Notes: a model not told the origin generated them from the sequence alone. A DNA stretch of 64,000 nt from Spirosoma pollinicola (GCF_002831565.1 NZ_CP025096.1:4512501-4576500), one strand, 5' to 3'; shown: positions 8,606 to 17,957, numbered from the stretch's first letter. Numbers and translations: made by a program.

Positions 8606-8742
8606 ACGGGAAATAGAACAACTAGGTCAATGAGTCGTGAACGTGGCACCGTTTATCCGCAAATAATTCCGCAAGAACCATGTGCCTTCTTGCTTTTTGC
8701 TGATTCAACTAACTTGCTCTTCCCTATTGATAGCCAACTTAT

Positions 8743-10539
8743 ATGAAGCTAGTACGCCTTTTTTTTCTGGGCACTGCCCTGCTTGTTGCCCGGTTCTCGT
8801 TGGCCAAACCAACCACTCCGCTGGTGTATGAGGTGAACCTGAACGACCGCACCGACGATCAGTTCAAGGTGACCCTGCACGTGACTGGCTTAACAGCCGA
8901 GAATGCCATTTACCAGTTTGCCTCCACTGCTCCCGGCACCTATCAGGTTATGGACATTGGCCGTTACGTTCGGTCGTTCAAGGCGTTTGATGCCAAAGGC
9001 CGCGAACTGAAAACGAAACAGGTCTCCACCAACCAATGGAAATTTGACCAACCCCAAAAAGTAAGCACCGTTCAGTACAGCATTGCCGAAACCTGGGATA
9101 CGCCCGTCAACGAACATAAGCCGTACAATATGTGTGGAACATCCATCGAAAAAGACCACGTGCTTATTAACGGGCAGGGTGTATTTGGCTATCCGGGTGG
9201 CATGCAGAACGCGCCCATTGACCTGAAGATCGACTTCCCGGCAGAATGGTCGGTTGGAACGGCACTGGAGAAAAACGACAAAGGTTATTTTACCGCTGCC
9301 AACTACGACCGCATTGTCGATTCCCCCATTTTATTGGGTCGCCTGACAAAAGCCACCACGACGGTTGCCGGTGCACAGATCGACGTGTACACCTACTCTA
9401 AAAACGACAAGATCAAGTCCGACCAACTGCTCACCAACATGCAGTCGATGCTAACGGCGGCCGGGCAGTTTTTGAAGCAGTTGCCCGTTAAACATTATAC
9501 CTTTCTATATCACTTCGAGGATCAGGATTGGGGAGCCTGGGAGCATTCGTACAGTTCGGAATACGTTATAAAAGAAGAGGAGTTCTCAAAAAAACTGGCC
9601 GACAACATGACATCGATTGCCGCGCATGAGTTCTTCCATGTTGTCACGCCGTTGAACATTCACAGCGAAATAATTCAGCAGTTCAACTTCGTAACACCAA
9701 CACCTTCCGAGCATTTGTGGCTCTACGAAGGCGTAACAGAATGGGCTAGTGATGCTATGCAGTTGCGGGGCCAGATCATGGACTTACCCACTTATTTTGA
9801 TGAACAGAGTCAAAAAATAGCCTACGATAAAAGCCTCGATACAACCTACAGCTTAAGTAAACTGGGCCTGACCTGTTACACAGACGAAGGGCAGCGTCAA
9901 TACGGGAACATATACGCCCGTGGTGCGTTGGTGGCCGGTTTGCTGGACATTCGCCTGTTGGAGCTATCGAATGGCAAGCGCGGTTTGCGGGAGGTTATCA
10001 ACGAACTGGCCACAACGTACGGACCCAATCAGGCCTTTCCGGAAAAAGAATTCTTTACCATCTTTACCCAAAAGACGTATCCCGAAATTGCTGACTTCTT
10101 CAACAGATACATAAAAGCCGCCGAGCCCTTGCCGTTTAGCGAGTATTACGGCAAATTAGGCATAACCTATGCGCTGTCTGTACCGACTGGCCAAAAAGTG
10201 CCTTCGATGGGTATGGGAGCCAGCTTGGTTGACAATAAATTCTTGCTGAGAACCGTAGGTGATTCGCTGCGTAAAGCTGGTTTGCAGGAGAAAGATGAAT
10301 GGATTGCGTATAATGGAAAGCCCGTAACGATGGAAACAATTGGGGCCATTCAGGACGAAATGAAGCAGCAGAAAGCTGGAGATGTTTATGAGTTGACAGT
10401 CAAACGGGACGGTCAGGAAATACGCGCGAAAAGCACGGTTTATGAAAAAGAACTTGTGCGCAACTATCAATTTCAACTCGACCCGCAGGCAACGCCCCAG
10501 CAACTACAATTACGCGAGGTCTGGCAACGAAATTTATAA
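8743..10539 (+). CDS. M61 family (glycyl aminopeptidase-like) metallopeptidase with PDZ domain
   Basis: A 598-residue exported protein with signal MKLVRLFFLGTALLVARFSLA. An N-terminal beta domain of about 170 residues is followed by the zinc site HEFFH at 295-299 and the third ligand region LWLYEGVTEWAS with Glu329, the M61 arrangement. The C-terminal 110 residues (about 480-590) read as a PDZ domain (GMGASLVDNKFLLRTVGDSL, LQEKDEWIAYNGKPV). Family M61 enzymes remove N-terminal glycine or alanine from peptides in the periplasm. It is a single gene preceded by a 137-bp gap and followed by a long palindrome. Confidence 0.92.
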   Translation: MKLVRLFFLGTALLVARFSLAKPTTPLVYEVNLNDRTDDQFKVTLHVTGLTAENAIYQFASTAPGTYQVMDIGRYVRSFKAFDAKGRELKTKQVSTNQWKFDQPQKVSTVQYSIAETWDTPVNEHKPYNMCGTSIEKDHVLINGQGVFGYPGGMQNAPIDLKIDFPAEWSVGTALEKNDKGYFTAANYDRIVDSPILLGRLTKATTTVAGAQIDVYTYSKNDKIKSDQLLTNMQSMLTAAGQFLKQLPVKHYTFLYHFEDQDWGAWEHSYSSEYVIKEEEFSKKLADNMTSIAAHEFFHVVTPLNIHSEIIQQFNFVTPTPSEHLWLYEGVTEWASDAMQLRGQIMDLPTYFDEQSQKIAYDKSLDTTYSLSKLGLTCYTDEGQRQYGNIYARGALVAGLLDIRLLELSNGKRGLREVINELATTYGPNQAFPEKEFFTIFTQKTYPEIADFFNRYIKAAEPLPFSEYYGKLGITYALSVPTGQKVPSMGMGASLVDNKFLLRTVGDSLRKAGLQEKDEWIAYNGKPVTMETIGAIQDEMKQQKAGDVYELTVKRDGQEIRAKSTVYEKELVRNYQFQLDPQATPQQLQLREVWQRNL

Positions 10540-10596
10540 AAGAACTTTTTTGAGAAATTTATTCCTGAAGCTGTTTAAACCTTCTCTTTTGGTGAA

Positions 10597-10705
10597 ATTT
10601 AGATTTTTTTGTCATCCCGACGCAAGGAGGGATCTTCGGTAAGCTGGATCACTTCATCTTGTCCGAAGATCCCTCCTTGCGTCGGGATGACAAAAAAATC
10701 TAAAT
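10597..10705. repeat. Long inverted repeat, 43-bp perfect arms
   Basis: Arms 10597-10639 and 10663-10705 are exact reverse complements around a 23-bp loop. The arm contains GTCATCCCGACGCAAGGAGG and GATCTTCGG blocks flanked by A/T runs. It is placed 57 bp after the M61 gene and 55 bp before the next gene, so it could act as a terminator, although its length is far beyond need. The GTCATCCCGACG...GATCTTCGG wording resembles dispersed palindromic repeats seen in many bacterial genomes, which suggests a repetitive family. Confidence 0.9.
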
Positions 10706-10760
10706 GTGAGCTTGATGGTAAAAGTTTCAACGCTTCCCTCTCTAAACATCCCTCTTAACC

Positions 10761-11375
10761 ATGAGTAAGCTGAAGAAACTATTTGGTCCCTATAAAAACG
10801 ACATCTGGAAACAACTGGCTCAGGAAATCGACGCTGATTTTATTGAGAGTCGTTTTTTGAAAGATAGTAAAGTAGAAGCGAGCGTGAAGGAATGGACCGT
10901 TACACTGGATACTTTCGTTGTGCCGGTCGGAAAAGTATTCATCACCTATACCCGAATGAGAGCCCCCTATGTGAATAAGGACGGGTTTCGATTCAAACTA
11001 TATCGGAAAGGTTTCTTTAGTGACCTGGGTAAAAAAATGGGGATGCAGGATATTGACGTCGGCTTCCCTGAATTCGATGATCGGTTCATTATTCAGAGTA
11101 AGGATGAGCATAAACTTCAGCGCCTGTTTGCAAATCCTAAACTACGGGAATTGATTGACGCCCAGCCCGATATCAGTTTGGAGGTGGAAGACGATGATGG
11201 CTGGCTTTCGGCTAAATTTCCCGAAGGCGTAGATCAGTTGACGTTTAAAGTGGTAGGCGTTATAAAGGACATAGAGCTGTTAAAACAGCTCTATGTCCTT
11301 TTTGCCGAAACGCTGAATCAGTTATGCTTGATTGATTCAGCTTACGAAGATGATCCCAATATTATATTCAAATGA
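10761..11375 (+). CDS. Conserved hypothetical protein
   Basis: A 204-residue soluble protein with no signal peptide or membrane segment and no motif I can name. It starts MSKLKKLFGPYKNDIWKQLA and shows an alternating alpha/beta pattern with many Asp, Lys and Phe. The middle (LYRKGFFSDLGKKMGMQDIDVG, then FDDRFIIQSKDEHKLQRLF) recalls DUF3137-like proteins, where a stretch IQSxDxxxxxxLL is common, but the match is weak. The codons for residues 169-180 contain a perfect 18-bp hairpin. The gene ends 5 bp before the stop of a convergent gene. Confidence 0.65.
   Translation: MSKLKKLFGPYKNDIWKQLAQEIDADFIESRFLKDSKVEASVKEWTVTLDTFVVPVGKVFITYTRMRAPYVNKDGFRFKLYRKGFFSDLGKKMGMQDIDVGFPEFDDRFIIQSKDEHKLQRLFANPKLRELIDAQPDISLEVEDDDGWLSAKFPEGVDQLTFKVVGVIKDIELLKQLYVLFAETLNQLCLIDSAYEDDPNIIFK
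11264..11301. other. Perfect hairpin inside a coding region
   Basis: AAAGGACATAGAGCTGTT (11264-11281) and its exact complement (11284-11301) are separated by just 2 bp, and TTT at the end of the right arm continues into TT. The result is an 18-bp stem followed by a five-base T run in both directions' sense, which looks like an intrinsic terminator about 75 bp before the stop codon. It encodes KDIELLKQLYVLF. Confidence 0.85.
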
Positions 11376-11380
11376 ACTTC

Positions 11381-11683
11381 CTAATTCATGCACAACGGAA
11401 TCAGGTGGATAACACGTTGATTAGTCGTTTGTGACAAAAGCGTTTCGGCAATGCGAAGCGTATCGGCCAGAAAAGCAACAACTTCGTGTTCGTAGGCTGC
11501 CAGCACGGCAGCCACAGTGAAATTAGTGATCTGAAAGGTCAATATAGACCGATCCGGAGGGAGGTTTTTTCGTAATGGAGCCTTAAGCACCACAACAATG
11601 GTTTGATTGTCCTTGTACGGATAGGCATCGGCTACGAATGAAAGCTGATTGACTGCGTCGATTTCATGATCTAATGTAGACAT
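11381..11683 (-). CDS. Hypothetical small protein
   Basis: A 100-residue reading frame convergent with the preceding gene (5 bp between stops). It begins MSTLDHEIDAVNQLSFVADAY, has a central patterned beta region (QTIVVVLKAPLRKN, ILTFQITNFTVAAVLAAYEHEV) and no signal peptide, Cys cluster or recognised motif. Codon use looks like that of the neighbours and the frame is free of stops over its whole length, which supports a real gene; function unknown. Confidence 0.55.
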   Translation of the reverse strand: MSTLDHEIDAVNQLSFVADAYPYKDNQTIVVVLKAPLRKNLPPDRSILTFQITNFTVAAVLAAYEHEVVAFLADTLRIAETLLSQTTNQRVIHLIPLCMN

Positions 11684-11930
11684 AATAGATACGGTGGGTA
11701 ATAAGTTGGTGGGGTGAATACATTTGACGTATAATTAATAAATAGTTTCTAAATGTTCAGTTATATACAGAAATATAATTTTGAATTTAATGCAAATAGT
11801 TACTGATTCGAATTTTTAATATCACTTCTGTTAAGAGTATTTGTTCGTTAATTGATCAGAAAAAGAAGTCGATTCGGAAATTTCATAGAACGAAGTTACT
11901 GATCAGTTAAGCTCGCGTTCATGACTTCCA

Positions 11931-14900
11931 TCAGCTTAACAACTGTAGTAAGTCATTCTTTGACAGAGATTTTAGTATAGATATATCAGTTCTGACAAGA
12001 TTATCGGCCAGTTCCTGCTTGCTTGCCTGTAGTTCAAGAATCTTTTCTTCGATTGTATTTGGGCATAGTAAGCGAATTGCCATAACGTTTTTCTTTTGAC
12101 CAATTCGGTAACTTCGGTCAATAGCCTGATTTTCAACCGCTGGATTCCACCAGGGGTCTACTAAATACACATAGTCGGCCTGGGTCAGGTTGAGGCCATT
12201 ACCCCCGGCTTTGAGGCTGATTAAAAATACCCGTACCGTGTCGTCGGACTGAAACCGGTTCACACTGGCGGCCCGGTTTGTGGTTTGTCCAGTAAGGTAT
12301 TCGAAGCTAATCTGCCGGGTTTCTAATTGTGTCCTGATGAGGTCGAGCATGGTTACAAACTGTGAGAAGACGAGGATTTTATGGTTCGGTGATTTGTTCT
12401 CGATCTGCTCCATCAGCACGTCGATTTTCGCTGAAGAGTTTCCGTAAAATTCTTCATCGTTAAGCAGCACCGGCGAGTTGCAAATCTGGCGTAGCTTGGT
12501 AAGTCCCTGCAATACATGCAGGCGAGCCCGTGGAATATCACCTTCTTTAGTTGTCAGCAGGTAATTTCTGAACTCCTGTTCGTAAGCGTCATACACGCTC
12601 CGTTGTTCCGGCCCCATTTCGCAATGAAGTACCATTTCCGTTTTGTCGGGCAGTTCGGTGGCTACCTGTGCTTTTGTTCGGCGAAGGATGAACGGACTGA
12701 TTCTGGCCTGGAGTTCGCGGGCACGTTGCCGGTCGTCAAACTTGTCGATGGGCGTTGAGTAGTGTGCTTTGAAATAATTGTAACTGCCCAACAGGCCCGG
12801 ACAGGCAAACGAAAGCTGTCCATACAGGTCGAAAGTATGGTTTTCGGTGGGAGTGCCTGTCAGCACAATCTTGTTGCGCGAATGCAACAGCCGCGCTGCC
12901 TGATAGCGTTGCGATTCCGGGTTTTTTATTGCCTGCGATTCATCCAGAAAAACGTAGTTGAAGGCGTATTCTTTTAGAAAGCGAATCTCGGACAGAAGCG
13001 TGCCGTATGAGGTAAGTATAATATCATATTGATCGAACTCCTTTTTCCTCAGACTACGGTTGGCTCCATAAAATGTATGAATCGTGAGACTTGGCGCAAA
13101 CCGGGCTACTTCGGCCTGCCAGTTGAACAGGAGGGAAGTTGGCACCACAATCAGGTTTGTATACGTATGATTCTTCATGCGCTGCAGCAGGATAAACGCA
13201 ATGATCTGGAGTGTTTTCCCAAGTCCCATATCGTCGGCCAGACAACCGCCAAACCCCACCTCATCCAGAAAATTTAACCAGTTTAACCCTTCTTTCTGGT
13301 AATCGCGAAGCGTGGCCTGTAACTCCGTTGGCACCGCAACGGGCCGAATGGACTCAAAATCACGGAAACCTTTGGCGAACAGGGCCAACTGGTCTTTCAC
13401 GTCGTTCATCAGTTCATCGTCGGTATACAACTCGCGTACACTCGAAAAGCTGACTCTGGGTGTGCGGATCTGCTCATCGACCACGTCGCCCGCCTGGAAA
13501 AAAGCCGTAAAGCGTTCGAGCCATTCGGTGGGTAATACGCCCTGGGTTCCATCGTCGAGGGTAACAAAACGGCTTTTGTTTTTTATGGCTTTGTGGAGGT
13601 GTTTGAGCGATACCCTTTGTTTGCCGTAGGTGAGGCCCAGCGAAGTTTCGAACCAGTTGAGCCCACTGCTCACATTGACTGAAACCCTGGCTTTGTTGTG
13701 GTTTAGTTTGTTGTTTCTGAGCGTATTAAAGCCAAGAATGTGAATATGCTGACTGGTCCAGGTATCAAAAGCAGATAGAAACCAGTTCTCATCCAGCACG
13801 TGTTTTTTGTGTAGATAGAAGCAGGACTGGTTCAGTTGATCGTAGAAATCAGGGTGCGCCTGAAGTACCGCCATCGTAAGTTGAATTTCGGCGGCATCGT
13901 CGCGGGTGACCGTAAACGGCTTCCCTTTGCTGTCGACGGACTGTATCTGGCGTTTAGACAGAACTGGCACTTCGACGTTTCCGTATTTGATAACGGGTGT
14001 GATCTGAACGTAGTTTTCGGAGTCTGACAGGTAAATGATCCGTTCCCGTTCCTGTATAAAGCCGCCTTCAGACAGTTGCGCGGGTGTTGCCGGTTTCAGG
14101 TAGGTGTACTTTATCTGCACCCGGTCTTCGAGCGAGGTCAGGACTGTTTGCCGAAACTCCTCATACTTCGATTGGTGAATGACGATTCGGTTATTAGTCT
14201 TGTTGAAATAATGGATAACCGGCAGATAGTCAGTGTTTTCAATAAGGTAAAGTGCATCATCGAGCAGAAGAAAGTAATCGTATCTGATAACGAGTTTATG
14301 CAACTCATGAGCGGTGCCGTTATGACTGAGTGACCCCCATATTTCGTAGAAATCACCCTCTTTTCGCACTGTTAAAGTAAGGTCGGCCTGTAGGCTTTCC
14401 AGTTTTATCGGCACGAGCGAGTGGGAAGTGATGTTTTCTGAAACACTGGCTGAGTGGTAGTAAACGCCCATTTTTAATGGGTTTTTTGCCACCAGCCGCA
14501 GGGCGGCCAGATCTATATCCTCTTTCTTTGAACGATGATGATTCTGGAATTTAGCTACTGCCGAATAGAACTTTACTTCGCTCAGGTTATCGACCTGCGT
14601 GAGTAGATCAAACGGCTGGAGCGAATGGAGCGGGTTCTTTATCCGGCCATTTTTAGCCGTATTTGCATCAAAAAGTTCAAGGCAAAAATTTTCGTAAAAT
14701 CGGTGTTTCGTAAAGACCAGGATTCGTTTCAGGTTTGGGCTGGGGTCATCTATGAGCGGCCCAAATGGCGTCGCCTTCGGCAGTAACTGGGCCGTCAGGT
14801 ATTCTTTATCGGCCTGATTTAGTCGAATGAGTTCCGGGCGTTTAGGGTGGATATGTATGGATTTATTCTCGATTTCTACCTGAAAAAAATCGTCGGGGAA

Positions 14901-15314
14901 CGGCTCATTCTCTAGCCCATAGTCTTTGGCAATCCGTTTGATCGCTTCATGCCGGAGGGGTGTGTCGAAGAAGATGAGGAGTTCATTTCGCCGAATTATT
15001 GCCGATAAAACCTGTACCTGATGTGTACATAATGTGTCTTTTGGCGCAGTACAGGCACAGGACACCCGCAGTGATTGCTCTGTTTGTCTGACGACCACAA
15101 GTGGGAAATAGGCTGAGCGCGAAGCGGTAGTAAATGAGCCATGATGCAGATCAATGAGTTGTGGTACAATATCGGCGTAGTCATCTGCCGACGACACGAA
15201 TCCACCACTATGTTTGGCCAGCAAACTATCTGTCAGCGTAGAAATCGTGATACCTTCCAGACAATAGATGGGTTTTTCATTGGGGATATCACGTCTATCC
15301 GGCTGAATGGGCAT
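11931..15314 (-). CDS. SNF2-family helicase/ATPase with SWIM zinc finger
   Basis: A 1127-residue protein. The N-terminus has a SWIM zinc-finger pattern, Cys86-x-Cys88...Cys96-x-His98 (SCACTAPKDTLCTH). About 500 residues of family-specific middle region follow. The SNF2 motor begins with LRDYQKEGLNWL, motif I GLGKT with Lys700, motif II DESQ starting at Asp791, LTGTPTENHTFDLYG (motif III), and the helicase C lobe with SLKAGGNGLNLTQADYV and DRSYRIGQKK (motifs V and VI). Such bacterial proteins are ATP-driven DNA translocases that act on protein-DNA complexes; some occur beside restriction or repair genes, but none is adjacent here. The start at 15314 gives a short lead before the zinc finger. 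Confidence 0.92.
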   Translation of the reverse strand: MPIQPDRRDIPNEKPIYCLEGITISTLTDSLLAKHSGGFVSSADDYADIVPQLIDLHHGSFTTASRSAYFPLVVVRQTEQSLRVSCACTAPKDTLCTHQVQVLSAIIRRNELLIFFDTPLRHEAIKRIAKDYGLENEPFPDDFFQVEIENKSIHIHPKRPELIRLNQADKEYLTAQLLPKATPFGPLIDDPSPNLKRILVFTKHRFYENFCLELFDANTAKNGRIKNPLHSLQPFDLLTQVDNLSEVKFYSAVAKFQNHHRSKKEDIDLAALRLVAKNPLKMGVYYHSASVSENITSHSLVPIKLESLQADLTLTVRKEGDFYEIWGSLSHNGTAHELHKLVIRYDYFLLLDDALYLIENTDYLPVIHYFNKTNNRIVIHQSKYEEFRQTVLTSLEDRVQIKYTYLKPATPAQLSEGGFIQERERIIYLSDSENYVQITPVIKYGNVEVPVLSKRQIQSVDSKGKPFTVTRDDAAEIQLTMAVLQAHPDFYDQLNQSCFYLHKKHVLDENWFLSAFDTWTSQHIHILGFNTLRNNKLNHNKARVSVNVSSGLNWFETSLGLTYGKQRVSLKHLHKAIKNKSRFVTLDDGTQGVLPTEWLERFTAFFQAGDVVDEQIRTPRVSFSSVRELYTDDELMNDVKDQLALFAKGFRDFESIRPVAVPTELQATLRDYQKEGLNWLNFLDEVGFGGCLADDMGLGKTLQIIAFILLQRMKNHTYTNLIVVPTSLLFNWQAEVARFAPSLTIHTFYGANRSLRKKEFDQYDIILTSYGTLLSEIRFLKEYAFNYVFLDESQAIKNPESQRYQAARLLHSRNKIVLTGTPTENHTFDLYGQLSFACPGLLGSYNYFKAHYSTPIDKFDDRQRARELQARISPFILRRTKAQVATELPDKTEMVLHCEMGPEQRSVYDAYEQEFRNYLLTTKEGDIPRARLHVLQGLTKLRQICNSPVLLNDEEFYGNSSAKIDVLMEQIENKSPNHKILVFSQFVTMLDLIRTQLETRQISFEYLTGQTTNRAASVNRFQSDDTVRVFLISLKAGGNGLNLTQADYVYLVDPWWNPAVENQAIDRSYRIGQKKNVMAIRLLCPNTIEEKILELQASKQELADNLVRTDISILKSLSKNDLLQLLS

Positions 15315-15372
15315 TATCGTTTCTTTTTTTATTACAACAGGAAGGGTACATTGAGATAATCATTCTGCTTAC

Positions 15373-15870
15373 CTACTTCTCAAAAACTTGCCGGAACATT
15401 CTGTTTATTTCCTTTTCAGCTGGATGATTTCGCAGGAAGATGACAGATGAATAAACTCGTTCGTCGGGGTTTTTGTGATCAAGTTTCACAAAAGCGTCTT
15501 TGCTCACTCGAAGATACGAACTGTGAAAAAGCCTGTTTCTGGCTGCCTCTTGCTCATCGTCTAAGCTACAGACATAATTAATCAACGCAGTGGGCGATGC
15601 TTCAAAAGTGAGCAGGAGAGCTTTTATAACAGTTTGTTCAACACGTGGATCTTTATGTTGAATCTGTCCTGCCAGATGGGTTATCGAAAAAGAGTAAACG
15701 GCATTAACAAAAGACGACTCAAACAAATAGTCTGAGTCGTCTGTAAAGCTTATTTTATAAAGTATTCCAAAATCTGTCTCAAAAGTGACCCCGTTCTCAG
15801 CGTCCTTCAGCAGGTACGGTAAAGGGCTCAACAAACTTAACTCCGGCTGGTTTTTTGGTTTCATCGCCAC
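15373..15870 (-). CDS. Conserved hypothetical protein (DUF6934/DUF6169-like), partner of an overlapping small gene
   Basis: A 165-residue protein without signal peptide. It opens with a predicted beta sheet (FETDFGILYKISFTDDSDYLF), continues with an alpha-rich middle (QTVIKALLLTFEASPTALINYVCSLDDEQEAARNRLFHSSY) and ends in a short helix (EKEINRMFRQVFEK). The layout fits the Bacteroidota families of small proteins often found after a tiny upstream gene; I cannot assign one with certainty. Its first 74 bases overlap, in another frame, the 51-codon gene that starts at 15952. ATG at 15864 is an alternative start. The pair resembles a toxin-antitoxin unit in size and coupling, which is inference only. 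Confidence 0.65.
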   Translation of the reverse strand: MAMKPKNQPELSLLSPLPYLLKDAENGVTFETDFGILYKISFTDDSDYLFESSFVNAVYSFSITHLAGQIQHKDPRVEQTVIKALLLTFEASPTALINYVCSLDDEQEAARNRLFHSSYLRVSKDAFVKLDHKNPDERVYSSVIFLRNHPAEKEINRMFRQVFEK

Positions 15871-15952
15871 TCTTTAAGTACTCCTGAACACGTCTTTTTT
15901 TATCTAACATCTCCCGGGCGAAGTTCTTCGGGCATTCTACTGTTGTTGCCAT
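15797..15952 (-). CDS. Small 51-residue protein overlapping the next gene
   Basis: Too short for routine calling. It starts at ATG 15952, reads MATTVECPKNFAREMLDKKR at the N-terminus and ends GVKFVEPFTVPAEGR with a TGA at 15797-15799. It is highly charged, has a basic helix (FAREMLDKKRRVQEYLKSGD), and ends with a beta-like VKFVEPF segment. The overlap of 74 bp with the following 165-residue gene in a different frame implies translational coupling. Size, charge and position upstream of a larger partner are those of an antitoxin, but no known family motif is visible. Confidence 0.6.
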   Translation of the reverse strand: MATTVECPKNFAREMLDKKRRVQEYLKSGDETKKPAGVKFVEPFTVPAEGR

Positions 15953-16096
15953 AACCTGTAGATGTTTACGTGGAAAATCGGTAGATCTTGTGCAAGATAC
16001 TAACGATTGCGGGTTGCCGCAACTTGCCGTTTCTATCTGTCTTGTTGGGCGTTGCCGTTTCTTTTATTGCCGTTAAATGCAAGCGTAACTAAGGCA

Positions 16097-17332
16097 TTAC
16101 AACATAACCTCGGTCATGGGCTCATCAAGATCACCGGGTTTGGGCTGGTAGCGAATAACGCGTTCGCCAATCAGAAGAATGACCAGGCCAAGGATAACAC
16201 AAACCGTCATAACACCCACCATCGGGATCGCCGTATTGTTATGCAAGACGCTAACGGCCGCTGAAATAATGGAGCCAAAACCCATACGAAAACTGCCCAT
16301 CAAAGCCGCAGCACTACCAGCATGACGGGAAAAAGGTGCCAGCGACAGAGCCGATGCATTGGGGTTTGTCATGCCTTGCCCGCCCAGAAATAGAAATAGC
16401 ATCCCGATAAGACCAAACAGACCATACCAGCCCGCCCAGGTGCCAATAACCAAAAGCAGCCCGACAATAGATTGATAAATCAGGGTTGTAAAGATGATCT
16501 GCTCATTACTGAACCGTTTTAGCAAAAACCGATTCAATTGCGTTGGGCCAATCATGGCGATGGCCAGAAAGGCAAAAATCCAGCCGTATTGCTGTTCGCT
16601 GACGTGATAAATGGTCATGAACACATCAGAAGAGCCTGCTAGATAAGCGAACGGGGCGGCCGTGGCAATGCCCCCTACGAGCGAATACGTCAGAAATTGG
16701 GGCTGTTTCAGTACGGTAAAAAAACTGCCCATAACCGCCTTCGGACGTAAGGATAGAGCCGGGTCGGGTTGTTTGCCGTCGGGTAAGAAAAAAAAGACAC
16801 CAACCAACATCAAAGCCGCTACGACAGCCAGAATGATAAAAATAGAATGCCAGCCAAACGCTATCGTCGCATACCCACCCACCGTTGGGGCTATCATAGG
16901 CGACACGGCAATAACCAGCGTGAGCAACGAGAATACCTGTGCGATCTGGTTAACGGGAAATAAATCGCGCACCAGCGCCTGGGCGGCTACCAGCCCAACG
17001 CAACCACCCAGCGCCTGTAAAAGCCGCATCAGGATGAGCATATCGATGGACGTACTTAACGCACAGCCCACCGATGCGGCTATGTACACGAGTAAACCCG
17101 CATAGAGCGGCAACTTGCGCCCAAACCGATCCAATAACGGGCCGTATAGAAGTTGCCCTACCGAAATGCCGACTAAATAAGCCGTTAACGAGAGCTGAAC
17201 CTGCGAAATGGGCGTGTGCAGGTCTTTGGCAATAGCCGGAAATCCCGGCAAATACATGTCGATAGAAAAAGGACTGATAGTAGACAGAATGCCCAAAATC
17301 AGAATACTAATAAAGTGTTGTCGGCGAGTCAT
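16097..17332 (-). CDS. Bcr/CflA-family multidrug efflux MFS transporter
   Basis: A 411-residue membrane protein with 12 predicted transmembrane segments. The first helix carries ISPFSIDMYLPGFPAIAKDL, the signature of drug:H+ antiporter family DHA1 of the Bcr/CflA type, and loop 2-3 has GPLLDRFGRKLPLYAGL, the MFS motif A (GxLxDrxGRkxxl). It expels small molecules across the inner membrane using the proton gradient; the substrate is unknown. I chose ATG 17332 (MTRRQHF) because an upstream in-frame ATG at 17389 would add a hydrophilic tail unlike the family. Single gene, divergent from the lipoprotein at 17453. Confidence 0.9.
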   Translation of the reverse strand: MTRRQHFISILILGILSTISPFSIDMYLPGFPAIAKDLHTPISQVQLSLTAYLVGISVGQLLYGPLLDRFGRKLPLYAGLLVYIAASVGCALSTSIDMLILMRLLQALGGCVGLVAAQALVRDLFPVNQIAQVFSLLTLVIAVSPMIAPTVGGYATIAFGWHSIFIILAVVAALMLVGVFFFLPDGKQPDPALSLRPKAVMGSFFTVLKQPQFLTYSLVGGIATAAPFAYLAGSSDVFMTIYHVSEQQYGWIFAFLAIAMIGPTQLNRFLLKRFSNEQIIFTTLIYQSIVGLLLVIGTWAGWYGLFGLIGMLFLFLGGQGMTNPNASALSLAPFSRHAGSAAALMGSFRMGFGSIISAAVSVLHNNTAIPMVGVMTVCVILGLVILLIGERVIRYQPKPGDLDEPMTEVML

Positions 17333-17452
17333 GCACGCAAAGAGGAGGTCCTGCTTTAAATACGTGTTCCGGGAAACTATTGTTCCCATTGGGTGCGCTG
17401 CCTACTCTGTCACGGGCGTATATTGCGCCAAATTCCAACCCCCGAATCGTTT

Positions 17453-17869
17453 ATGCAACTTCGTCTTCTTCTAATATTGCTCTGTGGCCTTGCGCTGGTA
17501 AGTTGTAAGAAAGCGGACACCGCGCCCGATCTGGCGGCCACTGTTGTGGGTACGTATACACTTTCCTCGTTCAGTACAACCGGCACACAACCCATTGCCA
17601 TTACCGATGTTACGAGCGGCACTGCTGTAGCCACGCGAAACGGGAATGCACTAACCAATGTAGTGTTCGCTATCAATTTTGTGGGGAAAGCCGCAGGTGT
17701 AGAAGCAAAATTGTCGCAAAGCCAGCCGATCGAATTAACCCAGTCGGGAAGCAACATTGATCTGTACTCGGGCACCACAAAGGTGGGTACGTATAGTAAT
17801 AAAGTGATTACCGTTTCCAACTACAATGTTAGCGGCTTCACCGTGAATTTTACGGCGACGAAACCGTGA
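17453..17869 (+). CDS. Small predicted lipoprotein
   Basis: A 138-residue protein with a lipoprotein signal (MQLRLLLILLCGLALVSC, lipobox LVSC, modified Cys 18) and a Lys-Lys right after the Cys. The mature part is rich in Thr, Ser, Val and Asn and alternates in a beta pattern (TVVGTYTLSSFSTTG, SNIDLYSGTTKVGTYSNKVITVSN). This resembles Bacteroidota lipoproteins with a single lipocalin-like or beta-sandwich domain. No known motif; function unknown. ATG 17453 is chosen over an upstream in-frame ATG because it puts the signal peptide at the N-terminus. Confidence 0.7.
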   Translation: MQLRLLLILLCGLALVSCKKADTAPDLAATVVGTYTLSSFSTTGTQPIAITDVTSGTAVATRNGNALTNVVFAINFVGKAAGVEAKLSQSQPIELTQSGSNIDLYSGTTKVGTYSNKVITVSNYNVSGFTVNFTATKP

Positions 17870-17957
17870 GAGCGTTGATTTTAACAGGGTCAGGAAAATG
17901 TGCCAATATATTCACGCCTTGACTTAGACTCAGGTTGAAGAGGAACGTTTTTTAACT

